Under the pieces are notes generated by a model, which worked only from the letters and a program-made list of their open reading frames with translations, made no database searches and was not told where the DNA came from. From Eudromia elegans (Eukaryota; Chordata; Aves; Tinamiformes; Tinamidae), in assembly GCA_003342815.1 (NCBI GenBank), contig PTEX01000012.1, positions 4,883,209 to 4,947,208 on the forward strand: a DNA stretch of 64,000 nt. Direction: 5' to 3'. The translations under genes were made by a program, and so were the position numbers. Shown piece after piece: positions 24,117 to 36,790 of the stretch (position 1 is its first letter; each line of letters starts with the position of its first letter).

Positions 24117-24601
24117 CACAGGAGGGACGTGGGGCTTCTAGAGAGGGTCCAAAGCAGAGCGACAAAGTTGTTTAAGGGACTGGAGCACCTGCTGTATGAG
24201 GAAAGGCTAAATGAGCTGGGCCTGTTTAGCCTGCAGAAGAGGAGACTGAGAGGGGATCTGATCAATATGTGTAAGTACCTGAGGAGTGTAGAAAGGGAGG
24301 AGAGGACCAAACTCTTCCCAGTGGTGGCCAGTGACAGGATAAGGGGTGATGGGTGCAAGCTGAAACCCAGGCAGTTCCATCTCCATGTGAGGAAGAACTT
24401 TCCTGTGAGGGTGACAGAGCCCTGGCACAGGCTGCCCAGAGAGGCTGTGGAGTCTCCTGCTCTGGAGATCTTCCAAACCCACCTGGATGCCACCCTGTGC
24501 CCCGTGCTCTGGGTGTCCCTGCTGGAGCAGGGGGGGTTGGACTAGATGTTTTCTAGAGGTCCCTTCCAACCTCAACCATTCTGGGATTCTGGGATTCTTT
24601 G
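24117..24601 (+). mobile_element. CR1 LINE, 3' portion with open C-terminal ORF2 end
   Basis: This is a 5'-truncated CR1 copy of about 485 bp in plus orientation. Residues from 24129 to 24545 form an uninterrupted 138-codon frame that is the C-terminal end of CR1 ORF2 (reverse-transcriptase protein). It includes the familiar LLERVQSRATKL, YEERLNELGLFSLQKRRLRG and WHRLPREAVESPALEIF segments. The 3' UTR follows with a CCCTTCCAACCTC block near 24560-24573 and ends in GGGATTCTGGGATTCTTTGA. The catalytic YXDD region and the endonuclease are absent, so the copy cannot mobilise itself. An open frame and near-identity to the copy at 1113-1403 suggest a comparatively young insertion of the same subfamily. 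Confidence 0.95.
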
Positions 24602-26724
24602 ACCTGAAGCCACACCTGGGTTAAGTGGGAAGTTTTCTTGAAGCCTGAGTATATACCCAGGGAAGCACTTCAGTTTGGATATACCACGACACACATTCCT
24701 GTGGTCCTTAAATGCATGGAGTGACAAGAAGTAAAATTGTCCTTCTAGATAGAGAAGGAAACTGTGATCCTTCTACCGGATAAGAGTGTGTGTCCTCTCA
24801 GGAGGTCTTGCCTCTGCATATGTCGAGCCTGCTGAGGTCATCTGAGCTGCAGCCGAAGCATAACTGGTATTCCAGATAGCTCCGTGCTGCTCCTGGGCCA
24901 GTCCTGTTGGAGCACGTGTATTGCGGAGGCAGAAAATAAATCAAAGAGAGGAAATTAAGAACAAGTTTGCACCTTTGAGCCAAAGTATACTATAAAGGCT
25001 AGAAGGAGCAGGAGTCTGAAGGACAAATATGTGGAAAAAGATTTCATAGTGTCATTCTATAGGCGACTGTATTTAAGAAGAAGGATGTGGGCAGAAGGAA
25101 CAAAATGGCTAAAACAGGTGAAAAAGACAGTCATTTGGTTGATTATTTAAGTTATTTTATTTTTCCTGCTAAATATATGCAAGCCATTTTCAGGAGAAAG
25201 CAAAGCTTTTATCGTTTTTATTTATAAATATCTTTTGAAGTGCTTTAATGATAAATACCTCTAACCTGGTGTACATCAATCACACAAAATAAGGGATGTT
25301 GATGGCGTTTTCCTCTGTACTGAACTACCTTAAAGAGTTCTTAAGGGTCCATGAGTTTGCTTAAGCACAAAGGAGCTATTGTTGTAGGTTTCCCGAGTGC
25401 AAATACTCCTTGTTGCCCCATTATGTGTTCAAATGTTGAAAAGGACCTTTGGGGGCACATAGACTGTTGCTATTTGTCAAGAGCTAAGCGGCCAAAGGCA
25501 GCTCGATGTTGGATTAGAAGCACTTTGGCCATTTGATTTGTCCAGTTCAGTGGTCAAACTGTTCCCTTTGACACTTGGGATGCCCATGTGAGGACAGGAG
25601 GTGCTAGTGTCGTGGTACCAACATTAGGATTCTGGTGGGTAACAGGTGTTTGACATGCTTGGCCTTGGAGCCCTCAAGGCTGGATGAAAGGCATGTGTGT
25701 GCTTCCGCTGCCTTAATCATCTTAATGTCTGGAACAGTTCTTTTTTTCTCCATACAGACTGTGGTTTAACCAGGTCTTCTGCTTGTCTGGTGAAATGCTC
25801 CCTTGCCACATCCCTTCTTCATTCCCCCCACCTCCAGTCCAAGTGTGTCCTCTTCTGAGATGAAATAACTCTTCCATGGGCTAGGGCATGGGGAGGAACT
25901 GAAGGAAGCTGCAGCGTTTGCCGTGATCTGCAGCAAGACGTCAAGCACTTCGTGCAGGAAGGGCAGCTGCCTGCGAAGTAATTCAATAGTTTGCTTTGGG
26001 CAAGTTTAGACATGTGTTCAAACATAAGACAAAATGTAGTTCATGATTTGATGGAGACGTGCTCCTCTCTGTAACGGATACAACAGACAGATGGGGGAGC
26101 ACAAGCTGCAAGGGAGGCGGGTACGGTCAGCTTGCGGAGCAGGCTTGCTGCACAACAGCTGCTTGCCAACAGCAGCTCTCCTGCTTTAGCCCTACAGCTG
26201 TGCAAATCTATTTTCAAATTTTCAAATTGTTTGAGAGAGACAATAATATTTTGTTTGATCTAGTACGTTTTAAAGGCTTTTTTACTTTCTAGCGTAGAAC
26301 ATCTGGAAAGCTTTAAATGAAGCACTTTCAAGAATCAAGAGTTAAATATTTATTCAGAAAGAAATGTATTGAAGACATCAGCTTCTCAGGACTTTTTTGG
26401 CTGAAGTGAACCACTGAAACTGATCATGGGTTGATTAAAAACTAATTTAAGCAGGTCAGTTTGAAAGAAAAACTTTGAAAGGGAACAATATAATGTCTTT
26501 ACAGAGAAGTAAGACCAAAAAGAGTCTTTAAGAAATAAAGTAGGAACACTTTATTCATAATAGTTTTCAGACTGAAACAGACTTTTTGTGAACTCTGCTT
26601 GCCAAGGCCCAGGCAGAGTATTAAACTATCACAGTTGTGTGGCTTCAAAGTGGGTAAAAAAATTAAATTAACTTCCCAGTGAAATTGCAATTCCCTGAAA
26701 TATGACAGCCCATGGTTATGGCTG

Positions 26725-26753
26725 TACATATATATATATACACATATATATGT
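26725..26753 (+). repeat. TA/CA microsatellite, near palindromic
   Basis: The tract of alternating ACATA and TATATA words reads nearly the same on both strands. It is a short polymorphic-type dinucleotide repeat able to form a cruciform. No function is implied. Confidence 0.85.
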
Positions 26754-29407
26754 TACCCAGTGGATAACAACCACACTGGTATTCTGCTGTTTCCTTGCGA
26801 GTGGAAAGTTTATGCTTTCTATCATGATTCTGTCTTTCTCAGAGAAGCAGTTAGCACATTATGTCCTGGCGGTTTTGCAGTGTTTCGGAGCCTTCCCGGT
26901 CGTAGGGGTTCAGTTAGCATTTCATGCTGGTCTCTTTCTTGCTTTTGTGCCTCAAAGAGCAGTGACCAGAACACGACAAACCTCAGAGCCAGTGACTATC
27001 TTGTGCCTGGGCTGCTGCCGCCAGCTCCACGTTTCCAGGTGTGCTGAGTGGCCTCGGGTGGAGAGGTAGAGGCCTTCCCTGTGTGAACGTGGGCCCAGAT
27101 CCACGCCTGGCCATGGAGCTCTTACCATGGCAGTGTGCACGGAGCGTGCAGGAGAGCGGACTTAGGATGCACATCACATCCATGTGCAGCTGGAGGCCCC
27201 TTGCAGACCTTAGCCTCTCGGTGTAATTGAACTCGTGTGTGTTTTTATCTCTGGCTCATCTTCCTCGCCTAAATGTGAGAAAAAAACCTGCAAATACTCA
27301 CTTAGCACAGCAATTTATGCCTGCGTCTGACAAACTTCATACCCACACTGATGATGCTTAAAAATCGTTATCTTGTGCTACAAGCGGGGTAAATATCTGA
27401 TGCCTTTCAGTTTGCCTCTTTAAGGGCTGCTTATTAATACAGCTTTGAGTTTCGTATACAATCTTTAAAAGCAGAGGAACGATGGCAAGTAAGGAATTTC
27501 TTAAAAGGGGAAAGAAAACCAAGTATTGATTTCCACCTGGCCACATGCTAGTTATAGGGTGTATTTTTAAATATGTATAATTAAGGGCTTTAGATGGATT
27601 AGAAGCCAGCTTAAGTCATAGGATTTCTGACTGAAGTGTAGTCGTGGGCTATGCATAATAATCTGGATTTTTTCCTACACTGATCAGCTGAGGGACACTA
27701 GAAAGGGCAATGATGAAAGCAGAGATCCAGGCCCCAGTTGTGACTCATGAGGCCCCTTATAGCAAGTGGAAGAGCCAGCAGTACAGCCTGTGGGTTCAGG
27801 GCTTAGGTACAGCAGGAAAATGATCATGAAAACAGTACCTGCTCCTCATGGTCTCAAAACAATTTTGACACAAATAGATGCACAGGCGATTAGATAGACA
27901 ATCTACCAGCTTGCTTTAGCTATAGCGCCTGAAGTATCTACTGTGCTCCATCTGCAAGCTTATCACAATCTTTATAACTGTCATCTGACACTTGAAAGTG
28001 CCTCATTTTGTTCTTTCTGATGGCTGAAAGATCATACCCACTCACAGTCTTTTAGCTGTGGTCGCTGACTCGCCTCCTCCCGTTGTACAGTTCACGTCTC
28101 TTTATCAGATGTGTGTAGGGTGGTGGTAAAGAATCCCCAGCCAAACCTGGGATAGCCCCTCTCATCCCCCATCTCCGGTTGCCTTTTGGAAGAGAGGTTG
28201 TTTTGTTTCCTCTGTACAGAGAGAAAACTGTACTCTGTACAGAAGTCTGTTTCTCTGTCCTTTTGGTCCTGCTCTGTGCTTGTTGTTCATACCTAGTGCA
28301 TAAACACATGGATAAAAAGTGCATTCCAGATTTCCACTGCAGTTATAGGGGAGTCTTAGGTGGGCAAAATGAACAGCTGTAACAGGATTTCCAGTAGACT
28401 GTGGAAGGACACGGAGAGTCCTGCCCTTAGGATCAAAACTCTGCGGCATGGGAGTGGGCGGTTGGAAGACATTTCAGAGTAGAGTCTGCTCTTGCTGTGA
28501 GCATCACGGCAAAAAAAAGAAATCTCTGGCTTCTCTCTAGCACTGAGGAAAAGAGATGCTTATATCCATTTAAAATAATTGAAAAAGCATCTGAGACTTT
28601 CGGATTGTAAACTAGTGCTTTCAAAATCACACCTGGAGGTTTAGTTTTGTGCAGCAATTTCAGCTTTGCATAACCCATTGCCATTCAAATGCTTTTATTC
28701 CTTTCACGGATGAGTTTTGACTTCAACTTTGCTGTCAGCAGAACAAGAAAATTTGAATAAATACATTTTTAAAACCAGCCTTGATAATTTTTTAATCAGT
28801 TCAGGAGAGCTTCTGCATAAGCCAGATTGATTTCAAAGAGTTCACAGAAGAGATGCCGAATGGTTTCACTTGCCAACTTAAGCAAGTCTCAGAATGGTCC
28901 TAAAGTTTTTACCATCCCCACTAATTTCTGTATTTTCTTTGAACCAATTTACATAAATGAATAATATAAGCTGAGCTCCAGAATGTTTTAGAGAGGAATA
29001 TTGAGCAGATGTGGCCGTTGAAATCTACGGAAAGATTTCTGTCTGTGGAAAGATTTTTTTGTGGAAATTGGGCTTGGTTCTTGGGTTCCCCAAGACCACT
29101 GCCATTACGGATGGATTTTTTTTATTTTTCATTGAAATCTTTGGGAATCAAGTACTCGGAGACCTTTACAATTCTGGCCTTTCAACAGCCTAGCTGGAAG
29201 CCTTGAGGAGGAACAGTTAAAGATAAAAGTTAAAGATTCAGCTTTCCCCTGTAGTATGAGAATCCCCAAATAATTAGCAAGGTCTACAGATGGCCTAAGC
29301 TGAAATCTGAAATGACTAGGGATATTCTCCCCGGCTGAGGATGCCACCCAAAAGGTATGATGCCAAATTCACTTTAACAGTGTTTCCTGTTGAGTAAAAG
29401 TTCCCTG

Positions 29408-29423
29408 TTTTTTTTTTTTTTTT
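29408..29423 (+). repeat. T16 homopolymer
   Basis: Sixteen T residues. A minus frame of 111-117 codons runs through it and gains a poly-lysine stretch, which marks that frame as spurious. Confidence 0.88.
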
Positions 29424-29514
29424 AATTGAAACCAGCTGCCCTTCATCAAAGGGGAGCAAGTGTGGGCTTTTGGAAGTCGTCTCGCAAAGCAAAGCAGTGC
29501 CCTGCTCCCAGGAA

Positions 29515-29536
29515 GAGGAGGAGGAGGAGGAGGAGG
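29515..29536 (+). repeat. (GAG)n trinucleotide repeat
   Basis: About seven tandem GAG/AGG units produce a run of eight glutamates in the plus frame at 29470-29661. The frame has no other recognisable features, so this is listed only as a microsatellite. Confidence 0.88.
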
Positions 29537-32109
29537 TGGCTCTTTGTGAGCTTGAGGTGCCCCGCTCTGTGGACAGAGCAGCCGAGGGGCCTCTCCCTGT
29601 GACCCTACTGCCTCTGCAGGCCAAGGGTGGCTTCCTGTCCCCCAGCAGCAACGTGGCTTGAGGTGGAAACCTCTTGGTACAAATTCAGGGACAGAAGAAG
29701 GTATTATATAAGAAAGATTCATATTTCCTTAAATCTAACAAATCACTGGCATATAATGTAAGCAACGAATTCTCTCTTGCTGGAGGAAGACTTGCTGGAA
29801 GTAATTACACTTAGGCCAGGGATAAGGTTCACCCAAAAAGTAGAAAGCACGTTCTATCAAAATGTTTATTATTTGTAAGAAGGTGAATGGTTACAAAATC
29901 ATTGTGTAACCGTTTCCAAGGTTCAAATGTTGAGAATTTTTGGAGTTGTCTGCTAATCAAACTCTCAGTTAGTCTAAAAATTAATAAAATAATAATAGTA
30001 AAAAGTTTTGCAGCCTTGCAAAAGCAAGGGCTGGGCAATCATGGTGTGGAGCCTGCAGCCTGTGTCAGTGCTGGAAAATGATTCTTCTATGTTGTTCCTA
30101 AAGGTTTCATCTGGAAAAAAAAGCTTCTCTTGATATTTACATTCTCAGTAGTTACATTTTTTTCCTTGATTTGGAACCTAAATATGATTTGTATTGAAAA
30201 TTCCAAATATTTATGATGCCGACTAGTAGAATAGCATAGAGGAGAAGAGAGAGTTAGGGTAAAGAACTGGAATATTCACAAGTGTTTTGGAAGATAGTAA
30301 TCTTAAACAGTGTAATATTTATGAGCAACCAAGAGGCTACGTTCTGCTCTCAATTACTCCAGCATAAATCTAGAATTACTCATTGGAAGTTCAAAGTTTT
30401 TGCTGCAGATTTACACTCATATAATGAGGAACAGAGTTCGTTTCTGCACGGGTGGGAAAATTAATTTGGCCTAAATTTGACTAGCCTGGAATACAAACTC
30501 TAATCATAGGAAAAAGAATATGTGTGTGTTTTCCGGGTCAGGTACCTCGTGTTTCTTTCTTTTTCTTTTTGTCTCTAGCTCATGTTTTGAGGCAAGCATA
30601 CAGTCCTGTCCCTTGCAGAAGCATCCCATGGCATTGGGCATGGGAAGGCTTCGCCTTGGTGCTGTGCTGCCGAAGGGGAGTGCTCGGGTGTGGAAGCTGG
30701 GTGCAGCCAGGGGCCTGCAGGAGAGCAAGGAATGGGAAAAGAGGGATGGCATCAGGATCCCGTGTGGTGGGGCATGGTGGAAGAGACAGGCCTTTCCTAA
30801 GTCAAAGTAGCTCTCAGAAGAGACCGGGACCTTTTGGCAGGTTATCAGAATGGACTTTGGAATTCACTGCTAGTCACAGACCCCAGTGCTGCTTAGGGGG
30901 TTTGTACTGCAAAAATTGCAATGCTGTGCTGCTTCTGCCTTTGCCTCTGCCTTTCCCTTTCCCTTTACTGCCTGCACATCTTGTTCTTATTCTGGAGAAG
31001 ATGCACTTGCTGGGTACAGGGATGGGAAAGGAATGAAAAATAAAAGAGTTTCGGAGAGAGCAGAGGAAAGCAATGAAGGAACGTTGCACGGAATCTGATC
31101 ATACCTTTACTGGATATGGAGAAGGAGACTGCCAGTGGGACGCACACTTAGCTGACTGGGGTGGCTGGAATTGTGCCGCTTTGTGCCAGCCAAAAGTCTT
31201 CCTGGGTTTGTCAGCAAAGGTATTAGGTTGTGAACCGCGATGCTGCGAGAGGTTCTAGAGAGGCTGTGTTTTGAAGGGATGTCCTCCTTGTTCCTCACCA
31301 TAAAGGCGTGCCACTGCTCACCTCGTCACCAGTGGCTGTTACCTTAATATTCGCTGGTTTTAACTAACAATTAGCATCCGTTTAGCCAGATACTTGATCT
31401 AAACAACCACTTTGCTCTCCCTTCTGGTTTTGATAAAGCTGTGCTTTGTTCATAGCTCATCCTGGGCTGAGTGTAGGTGGAACAAAATTATTTTGGCTAT
31501 TTTATTTTTTAATTTGTGCATGTTGATGCTGCTTTTATGGTTGCCATATGCTTGTTACATATGTCAGTTCTAAAAGACTCACTGATGGATGAAAGCTGGG
31601 AGAGGAGTTTCATCATTTGTCCCCCATCTAATGCTTTTTTTTTTTGTACTCAAAGGTAAATCCAATATAATAAATAATCATAGCCTCTTTTCTATGCCTG
31701 CACATCTGTAAGGTAATATTTCTTTCTCCTCAGTATGCACAGAAACAGGAAGGAAGCATCTAACATCTGCAGGATTTGAAAGTTATTTTGGACAGCTGCG
31801 TGCTGTTGAGTGGTTCTGTTCTTTTCTTTCTTGTGGAGGATAAAACAAGCCAGGTGAATTGCTCAAAGGGCATCAATGACTGTTAGACATGTTAAACATA
31901 TTTATGTGTACATAAAAATACACACAAAACAAAATTACCTATCTGTACGCAGGGTGGTGGTGAGAAAATATATACTGTTGACCTGAAAAGCTGCTATTGT
32001 AATACATGGTTAGGTTTCTGTGCAGACGGCACGAGGTAGGCACTGTAGCAGAGATGGGAGGTGTTTGGTAATGAGAAACATCAGTTCATCCTTGACACCT
32101 ATTGATCAA

Positions 32110-32520
32110 AAAGGGGAAGCTTTGAGCCTGCGGAGCCCGGCGCTGCGGTTAGCACGGCCGAGGGGAGCACGTTAGCTCTCAGGGCTGGCTGCCGCGAACG
32201 CTCGCATATGGCCAGCAGAGATAGAGGCAGGCGGCTGGGATGTGCGGTGTGTGCAGTGGAGCTGCTGTTGTTTGGAAGAGCAGGGCGCCCGCCGGCAGCG
32301 GGATGGGTCGCGGTGAAGCCCTGTCGCTCCCGCAGCGAGGCGGCCGGGCCGCGTCGCGCTGTGCGCGCGGAGGCGAGCTCGCGTGCGGCCCGCGCCCCAG
32401 CTCCCGGCCCACGAACGGGGCTCCTGCAACGGCAGTGCCACGTGAGAGCAGAGCTCCCTCACCGCAGAGTCCTGCCTCCGACCGCGGGCAGCAGAGCACG
32501 CCCAAAGAAAGTGCGTGGAG
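32110..32520. promoter_or_regulatory. CpG-rich patch, candidate distal promoter
   Basis: This is about 400 bp of strongly CpG-rich sequence (GCGGGATGGGTCGCGG, GGCCGGGCCGCGTCGCGC and GTGCGCGCGGAGGCGAGC words) in AT-rich surroundings, 7.5 kb upstream of the NAV3 first coding exon. Long frames exist on both strands (162 codons plus, 126 codons minus), as GC-rich DNA permits, and none resembles a known protein. It could serve as an upstream NAV3 promoter or a non-coding RNA promoter, or be a GC-rich enhancer. No clear TSS motif or donor is diagnostic. Confidence 0.4.
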
Positions 32521-35500
32521 ACAGGGGTTGTGCAGGGCTGTGCTTCCCCTCCAGCACACAGCCGGTGTCAGAGTGGAGACACTGGCTTTTCTATTCTAAA
32601 AACTCCGGCCATTCCAAGGCAAATGCCGGATTTGAGTGGGAAATGTGGCAGGGAAGAGCATGTAATAGTGATCTCTCAGTGCTTCATATTGGATGAAGAA
32701 CTACAGTGCTTGTCCTTACTAGCACTTTATATTAAGATACAAAGTTTGCCAGTAGGGAATCTTGCCAGTAGCAAATCTTGGCCATAAAATGCCAGCCAGT
32801 ATCTCTTGAATTAGTGCAAATCACAAGAAATGTAGGAAAGATGCAACATTGTTATGTGGTTAAGTAACATGAAAATAGTGTGGGTATTGTAGGAGGGCTA
32901 ACAAAATTAGTTATGATGATTATCTGCAGAGAGAGCAGAACTAGCAACAGGCAATCAGAACCACGGCATGGATCATCCACATAGGCAGGGAGGAGTAGCG
33001 GGCAGTGAAATGCACAGTTTGCACACCAGATCAAGGTGCAGGGGTAGAGATGGCAGAGCTGGCCCAGAAGGTGTTACAGATGGCGGGTGATGCAAGGCAG
33101 CGTTGACCGGCTGCAGTCTCGGAACAAGAAGGTAGCAGACAGTAGACTGTGAGTCAGAAGTGCTCCTGCAGCTGCAGTGCAGCTCACACTTCCTTCAGGT
33201 CAAATATCAAAGCTGGAGCTTGAATATCTACCCATCTTTGTTTTCAGGAAGTATTCCTTAACTATTAATGCAGAGTTCTTTTGTTAAACACCTATTCCTA
33301 ACCTTTCACTCCTAACCATTCTCATGATTGCTAAAAAAATTGCTCTTTTCTTCACTGCTGCTGCCTATCTAGTTTTTTTGGCAGAGCAAGTTTTCTTCAT
33401 ATCTCCCCAAGTCTCTGTGCAGTAATTTCCATTGACTGCAGGGGTATCTGCTGGTGATAGCAGAGCTGATTGACTTCAAAGTCTCTCGCTGTTGTTGCCG
33501 CTTGGCCAAGAGTCTGCTCATGACTGTAACAGATGTTTCTAAGCTTTTTTTATTTTATTTTATTTTTTTAATAGACCAATGGGAACCTTATGGAGCAGTT
33601 TTTCGCCTGAGTCCTGAAGTGAAAACCAGCATAGCTGCGATTTTGAAGCCCTCTCTAAGACTCACAGTACTCTTTAAGAGAAAAGTTGGCAATTCCAGCA
33701 GCTGGAAACATAGTTTTGCCATTCTGCCAGCTACCTGATGGCAGATAACCATCAGATTCCTGTTTAGTCTCAGTTTCTTTATGCTAATGGTTACTTTTTA
33801 TGGTTCATTAGACAATTTCACAGTGAGTTTACATTGTGAAGAAATCTTGGATGGAACTGCTGCATAGTTCACACTTGGTATTAAGAATCAGAAGAGCTTT
33901 GATTAACCCACCAGCTTAGCAGAAGTTGCTTCTCATCTCATTAGGACTTAGGAACATTTCTTTAGTGTCATAAAATATTCATTGGGACGTTAGGGTCTAT
34001 GTGCTCTGGGAGAATTTTGTTCTGGGGAGACATGTGCTGCCAGGCATAGTGAGGGGAGAGAAATTGTGGGGACCAAAACCAGATTTGTTGGGACAGAAAG
34101 ACCATTTCAACCTAAGTCAAAATGTCAGGCAACATGAAGGCACTTCCATTAATGACAGTGATAGAAGGAGGCCTAGATTTTTATTCCTACCCTTTCTGAT
34201 TCCTATCATGGCACTGATATTAGAAGGCAAAAACCTAATCATGAGATGCATAAATGTCCATTTTTAGGGTATCTGTCTACCATAGGTGTTTCTCCAGTGA
34301 CTGTTGTGGGAGCTGAAATGCTCTGAAATGCCCTCAGCAGTGAGGGGAGCATGACTTTGGTGATGTAGGAATGTAGTCTTGTACCTGTAATGCATTCTAA
34401 GATACATATTCTAAGGGCGCGCAAGAGCTGAGGTCAGCAGCTTGTCAGGGTCCGCTGAAGCCTTGGAGTTACAGAGGAAAGCAAATGGGAATAAAAGAGA
34501 TGGAGGATACATGTGAGTGATACAGTGGATTGGGAGAAAGTTTTTAGATGGAGAATTGAGAAAACAAGAAGAAAAAAGTAATGCTTTAACTTTGTTCAAT
34601 CTTTCAGAGCCGCTTATCTGGACTGAGATGACGGAGGTTCTTGCTAGCTGCAATAACAGCAGCTTTTGAGAATCTTCAGCATTTGTTGTTTGCTTCATTT
34701 ACTTAGAAAGGAACAAATGGATTATCTGATTCTTTTTCTTTTCCTCCTCCACCTCCTGAGGAGGGAAGCTGATGCTTCAATTAAGCTTTACCAGCTGTCC
34801 ATATGGTCTAGGCAGTAGGTCAGTATGTAAATACTTACATAGTGCATTGAGTTGCTCTTAGTCCTTTCTAATTCTTACAACAGTTTTGTTTACATTTCCC
34901 AATACTGTAGTATTTAGACTTGATTCCTTTGAGCTAAACACTTCATGATTAAATGCAGTGCACAGCAACAGAGAAATAATTAGTGTTTTCAACCTACACA
35001 AATGCACAAGCCAAAAAAGCCTTACTCAGGGAAGAGGGTATGAGTCCGTGAGTAGACTTGGAAGTTTGTTTAGTTCTTCTTAGCAATATTTAATATATGC
35101 TGTATACTTAACAAGGAGGTACCTAGTAATTTATGCATGAGAGGTTTGAAAGCACCTGAAGAAAGATGATGCAACTGTAAAGCATAAATAATAATTATAA
35201 TGGACCTGGTCACTTCAGACAGCACTTTCAGAACCATAAGCTCCTGGCTGAGCTTTGGAGGGCCAGCCTGGCTCAGAGGATAGAGCGATATCCTTATTTA
35301 AAGGTTGTCCTCTTTGAAAAACTTCCCTGAGCACGCAGCAAAGCTGAAGGATTTCCTTTAGGAAGCCGGATGCACCTTTCTCGGTGACTGCAGCGAGGTT
35401 TTGGGTTATGTGTCTTTTGAAATTCCAAACTGTTAAGAAAAACAATAGCACCACATTCTTGCGGAGAGGATCAAATATTTATTACATAGGTTATCATGAG

Positions 35501-35799
35501 ATTCATAGATTAATCCAAGGTCTGTAATAACATAAGTAGTTGTCAATAGGATTATGCTGTGATTGTGAGTTGGAGCTGAGCGATTTGTCTCGTTATCTGA
35601 TAGACTGTACGTGTTCACGGCATCAAACCCACCCGTGGCATGCTTGAATTTTCGGGTCAGCATTAACGTATTAAGAAATTTAAACCTGACTTACCTGGGT
35701 TTATTGAATAAACTCCGATAAAAGCATCTCGAACACCTTCAGAGTGCTGCTTGCCTTTGCAAAAGCATTGCAGTTGCATGCAAGAGCTCCCTGTCCCCA
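32521..35799. other. Non-coding flanking DNA
   Basis: AT-rich to mixed sequence with only short frames. A TTTTA-type simple repeat lies at about 33545-33572. No gene or named mobile element is recognised. The part from about 34800 to 35200 is AT-rich and frame-poor. Confidence 0.5.
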
Positions 35800-35990
35800 G
35801 CTGCGTACACTTGGAAGGAACCTTTCGGCTCGACCTGGACGAAGGGCGCGCGGGCGCGCGGGCCGCGTCGGCACGGCGCGGGAGCCGGCCGGGCCCCTGT
35901 CGAGCCGCAGGCACAGCTGCTCCGCCAGCGGGGTGAGGTAGGGAAGCGGCTCCCAGGAGGCCTCCGCGGTTTCTGGACCCCTGACATTTC
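35800..35990. promoter_or_regulatory. Short CpG-rich patch
   Basis: Roughly 190 bp contain clustered CpG (GGGCGCGCGGGCGCGCGGG near 35844, GGCACGGCGCGGGAGCCGG near 35871). Overlapping minus and plus frames here are GC-driven. It is smaller than a typical CpG island and has no supporting splice or TSS signal. Functional status is unknown. Confidence 0.3.
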
Positions 35991-36664
35991 CTGTTTGACC
36001 CTGGACACATGCAACAGCTTCCTCGTGGAAGATCATAGAGCAGAAGGAGCAAACAAATCTCTTGGCAGCACTGTTGAGGCAGGTGTCCCCTCTCTTGATA
36101 TTTCCTGTGGTCTGGGAGTCACCGCCAGCTGTCTGCTCGGCTCATGCAAGCAGTTTGTCTCAGCGTTGGGGGCTCAGAAGAGGAGCAGCCTTCGGCCTAC
36201 ACGCGCTGACATCAGTGCTGGTGAAGGGAAGGGAAACTGATGCTCCGGATGATTGCTTCTGTTGAATCTTTAGAACAAAAATTTACCGTAAATAGGCAGT
36301 ACAACTCACAGATACCTTCTTTTTTTGAGATTACTTGGAGTTCAGAGGTGCTTACTGTTGGTAAATGAAATAAATAGAACTCCTTTTTTTCTGATGTGGA
36401 ATTACTGAATAAGTATGTGCTGCACACTTTTAGGGACTGATGATTTATCTACCTCACAGTTTCTCTAAAAGGCATGCTGATTACTTGATGCTTTCAAATG
36501 TGTACTTTATAGCCAGACTGTCATCATTTTTGATCATTTTTAAATTAAAAAATAGTCTGTCCTTCAATATTTCATTGGGACTGCAACTCCTGCTGACAAG
36601 ACTTCTGCAAACTGTGTCTTGACCTTTGCCTGGTGTTCCCGTTTTTGGTCTCCTAGGGCTCCCG
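35991..36664. other. Non-coding flanking DNA
   Basis: No recognisable gene or repeat. The segment grades from GC-rich to AT-rich and leads into the duplicated pyrimidine-rich block. A short local repeat of CCCGTTYTTGGTCT occurs at about 36639 and 36661. Confidence 0.5.
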
Positions 36665-36790
36665 TTCTTGGTCTGCCCTTCCTCTTTTACTTTCTTATCT
36701 AACATCCCATTTAAAGCGTTGCCCTCCCTTTGTTTTTACAGCTTGGTTATCTCGTGGTTTCCTCGTAGCTCCTTGATTTTTCCTGCAAAG
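36665..36790 (+). repeat. Diverged direct duplication, copy A
   Basis: This pyrimidine-rich segment matches 37236-37365 in order along about 125 bp. Shared landmarks are CTTCCTCTTTT, CTTATCTAACATCCCA, GTTTTTACAGCT, GTAGCT(T)CCT and TTTTTCCTG. Both copies lie in the same orientation about 571 bp apart and have many substitutions and small indels, indicating an old local duplication or two copies of an unnamed dispersed repeat. Confidence 0.75.

Larger units (their letters stand above)
24602..32109. other. Non-coding flanking DNA
   Basis: About 7.5 kb without a recognisable gene. It contains the simple repeats listed at 26725, 29408 and 29515, a pyrimidine-rich CTTTGCCTCTGCC-type tract near 30945-30967, and a duplicated CTCTGTACAG word around 28218-28243. 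The 170-codon plus frame at 30524-31036 includes a poly-Phe run and P/L-rich low-complexity translation of simple repeats, so I regard it as chance. Confidence 0.5.

Noticed and set aside
30524..31036. 170-codon plus frame
   Set aside because: It reads through simple repeats (poly-Phe and alternating P/L/F from C/T tracts), has no known domain and overlaps another frame of similar look.
32208..32696. 162-codon plus frame over the CpG patch
   Set aside because: Arg/Ala/Gly/Pro-rich translation expected from CpG-rich DNA, with long frames on the opposite strand; no family match.
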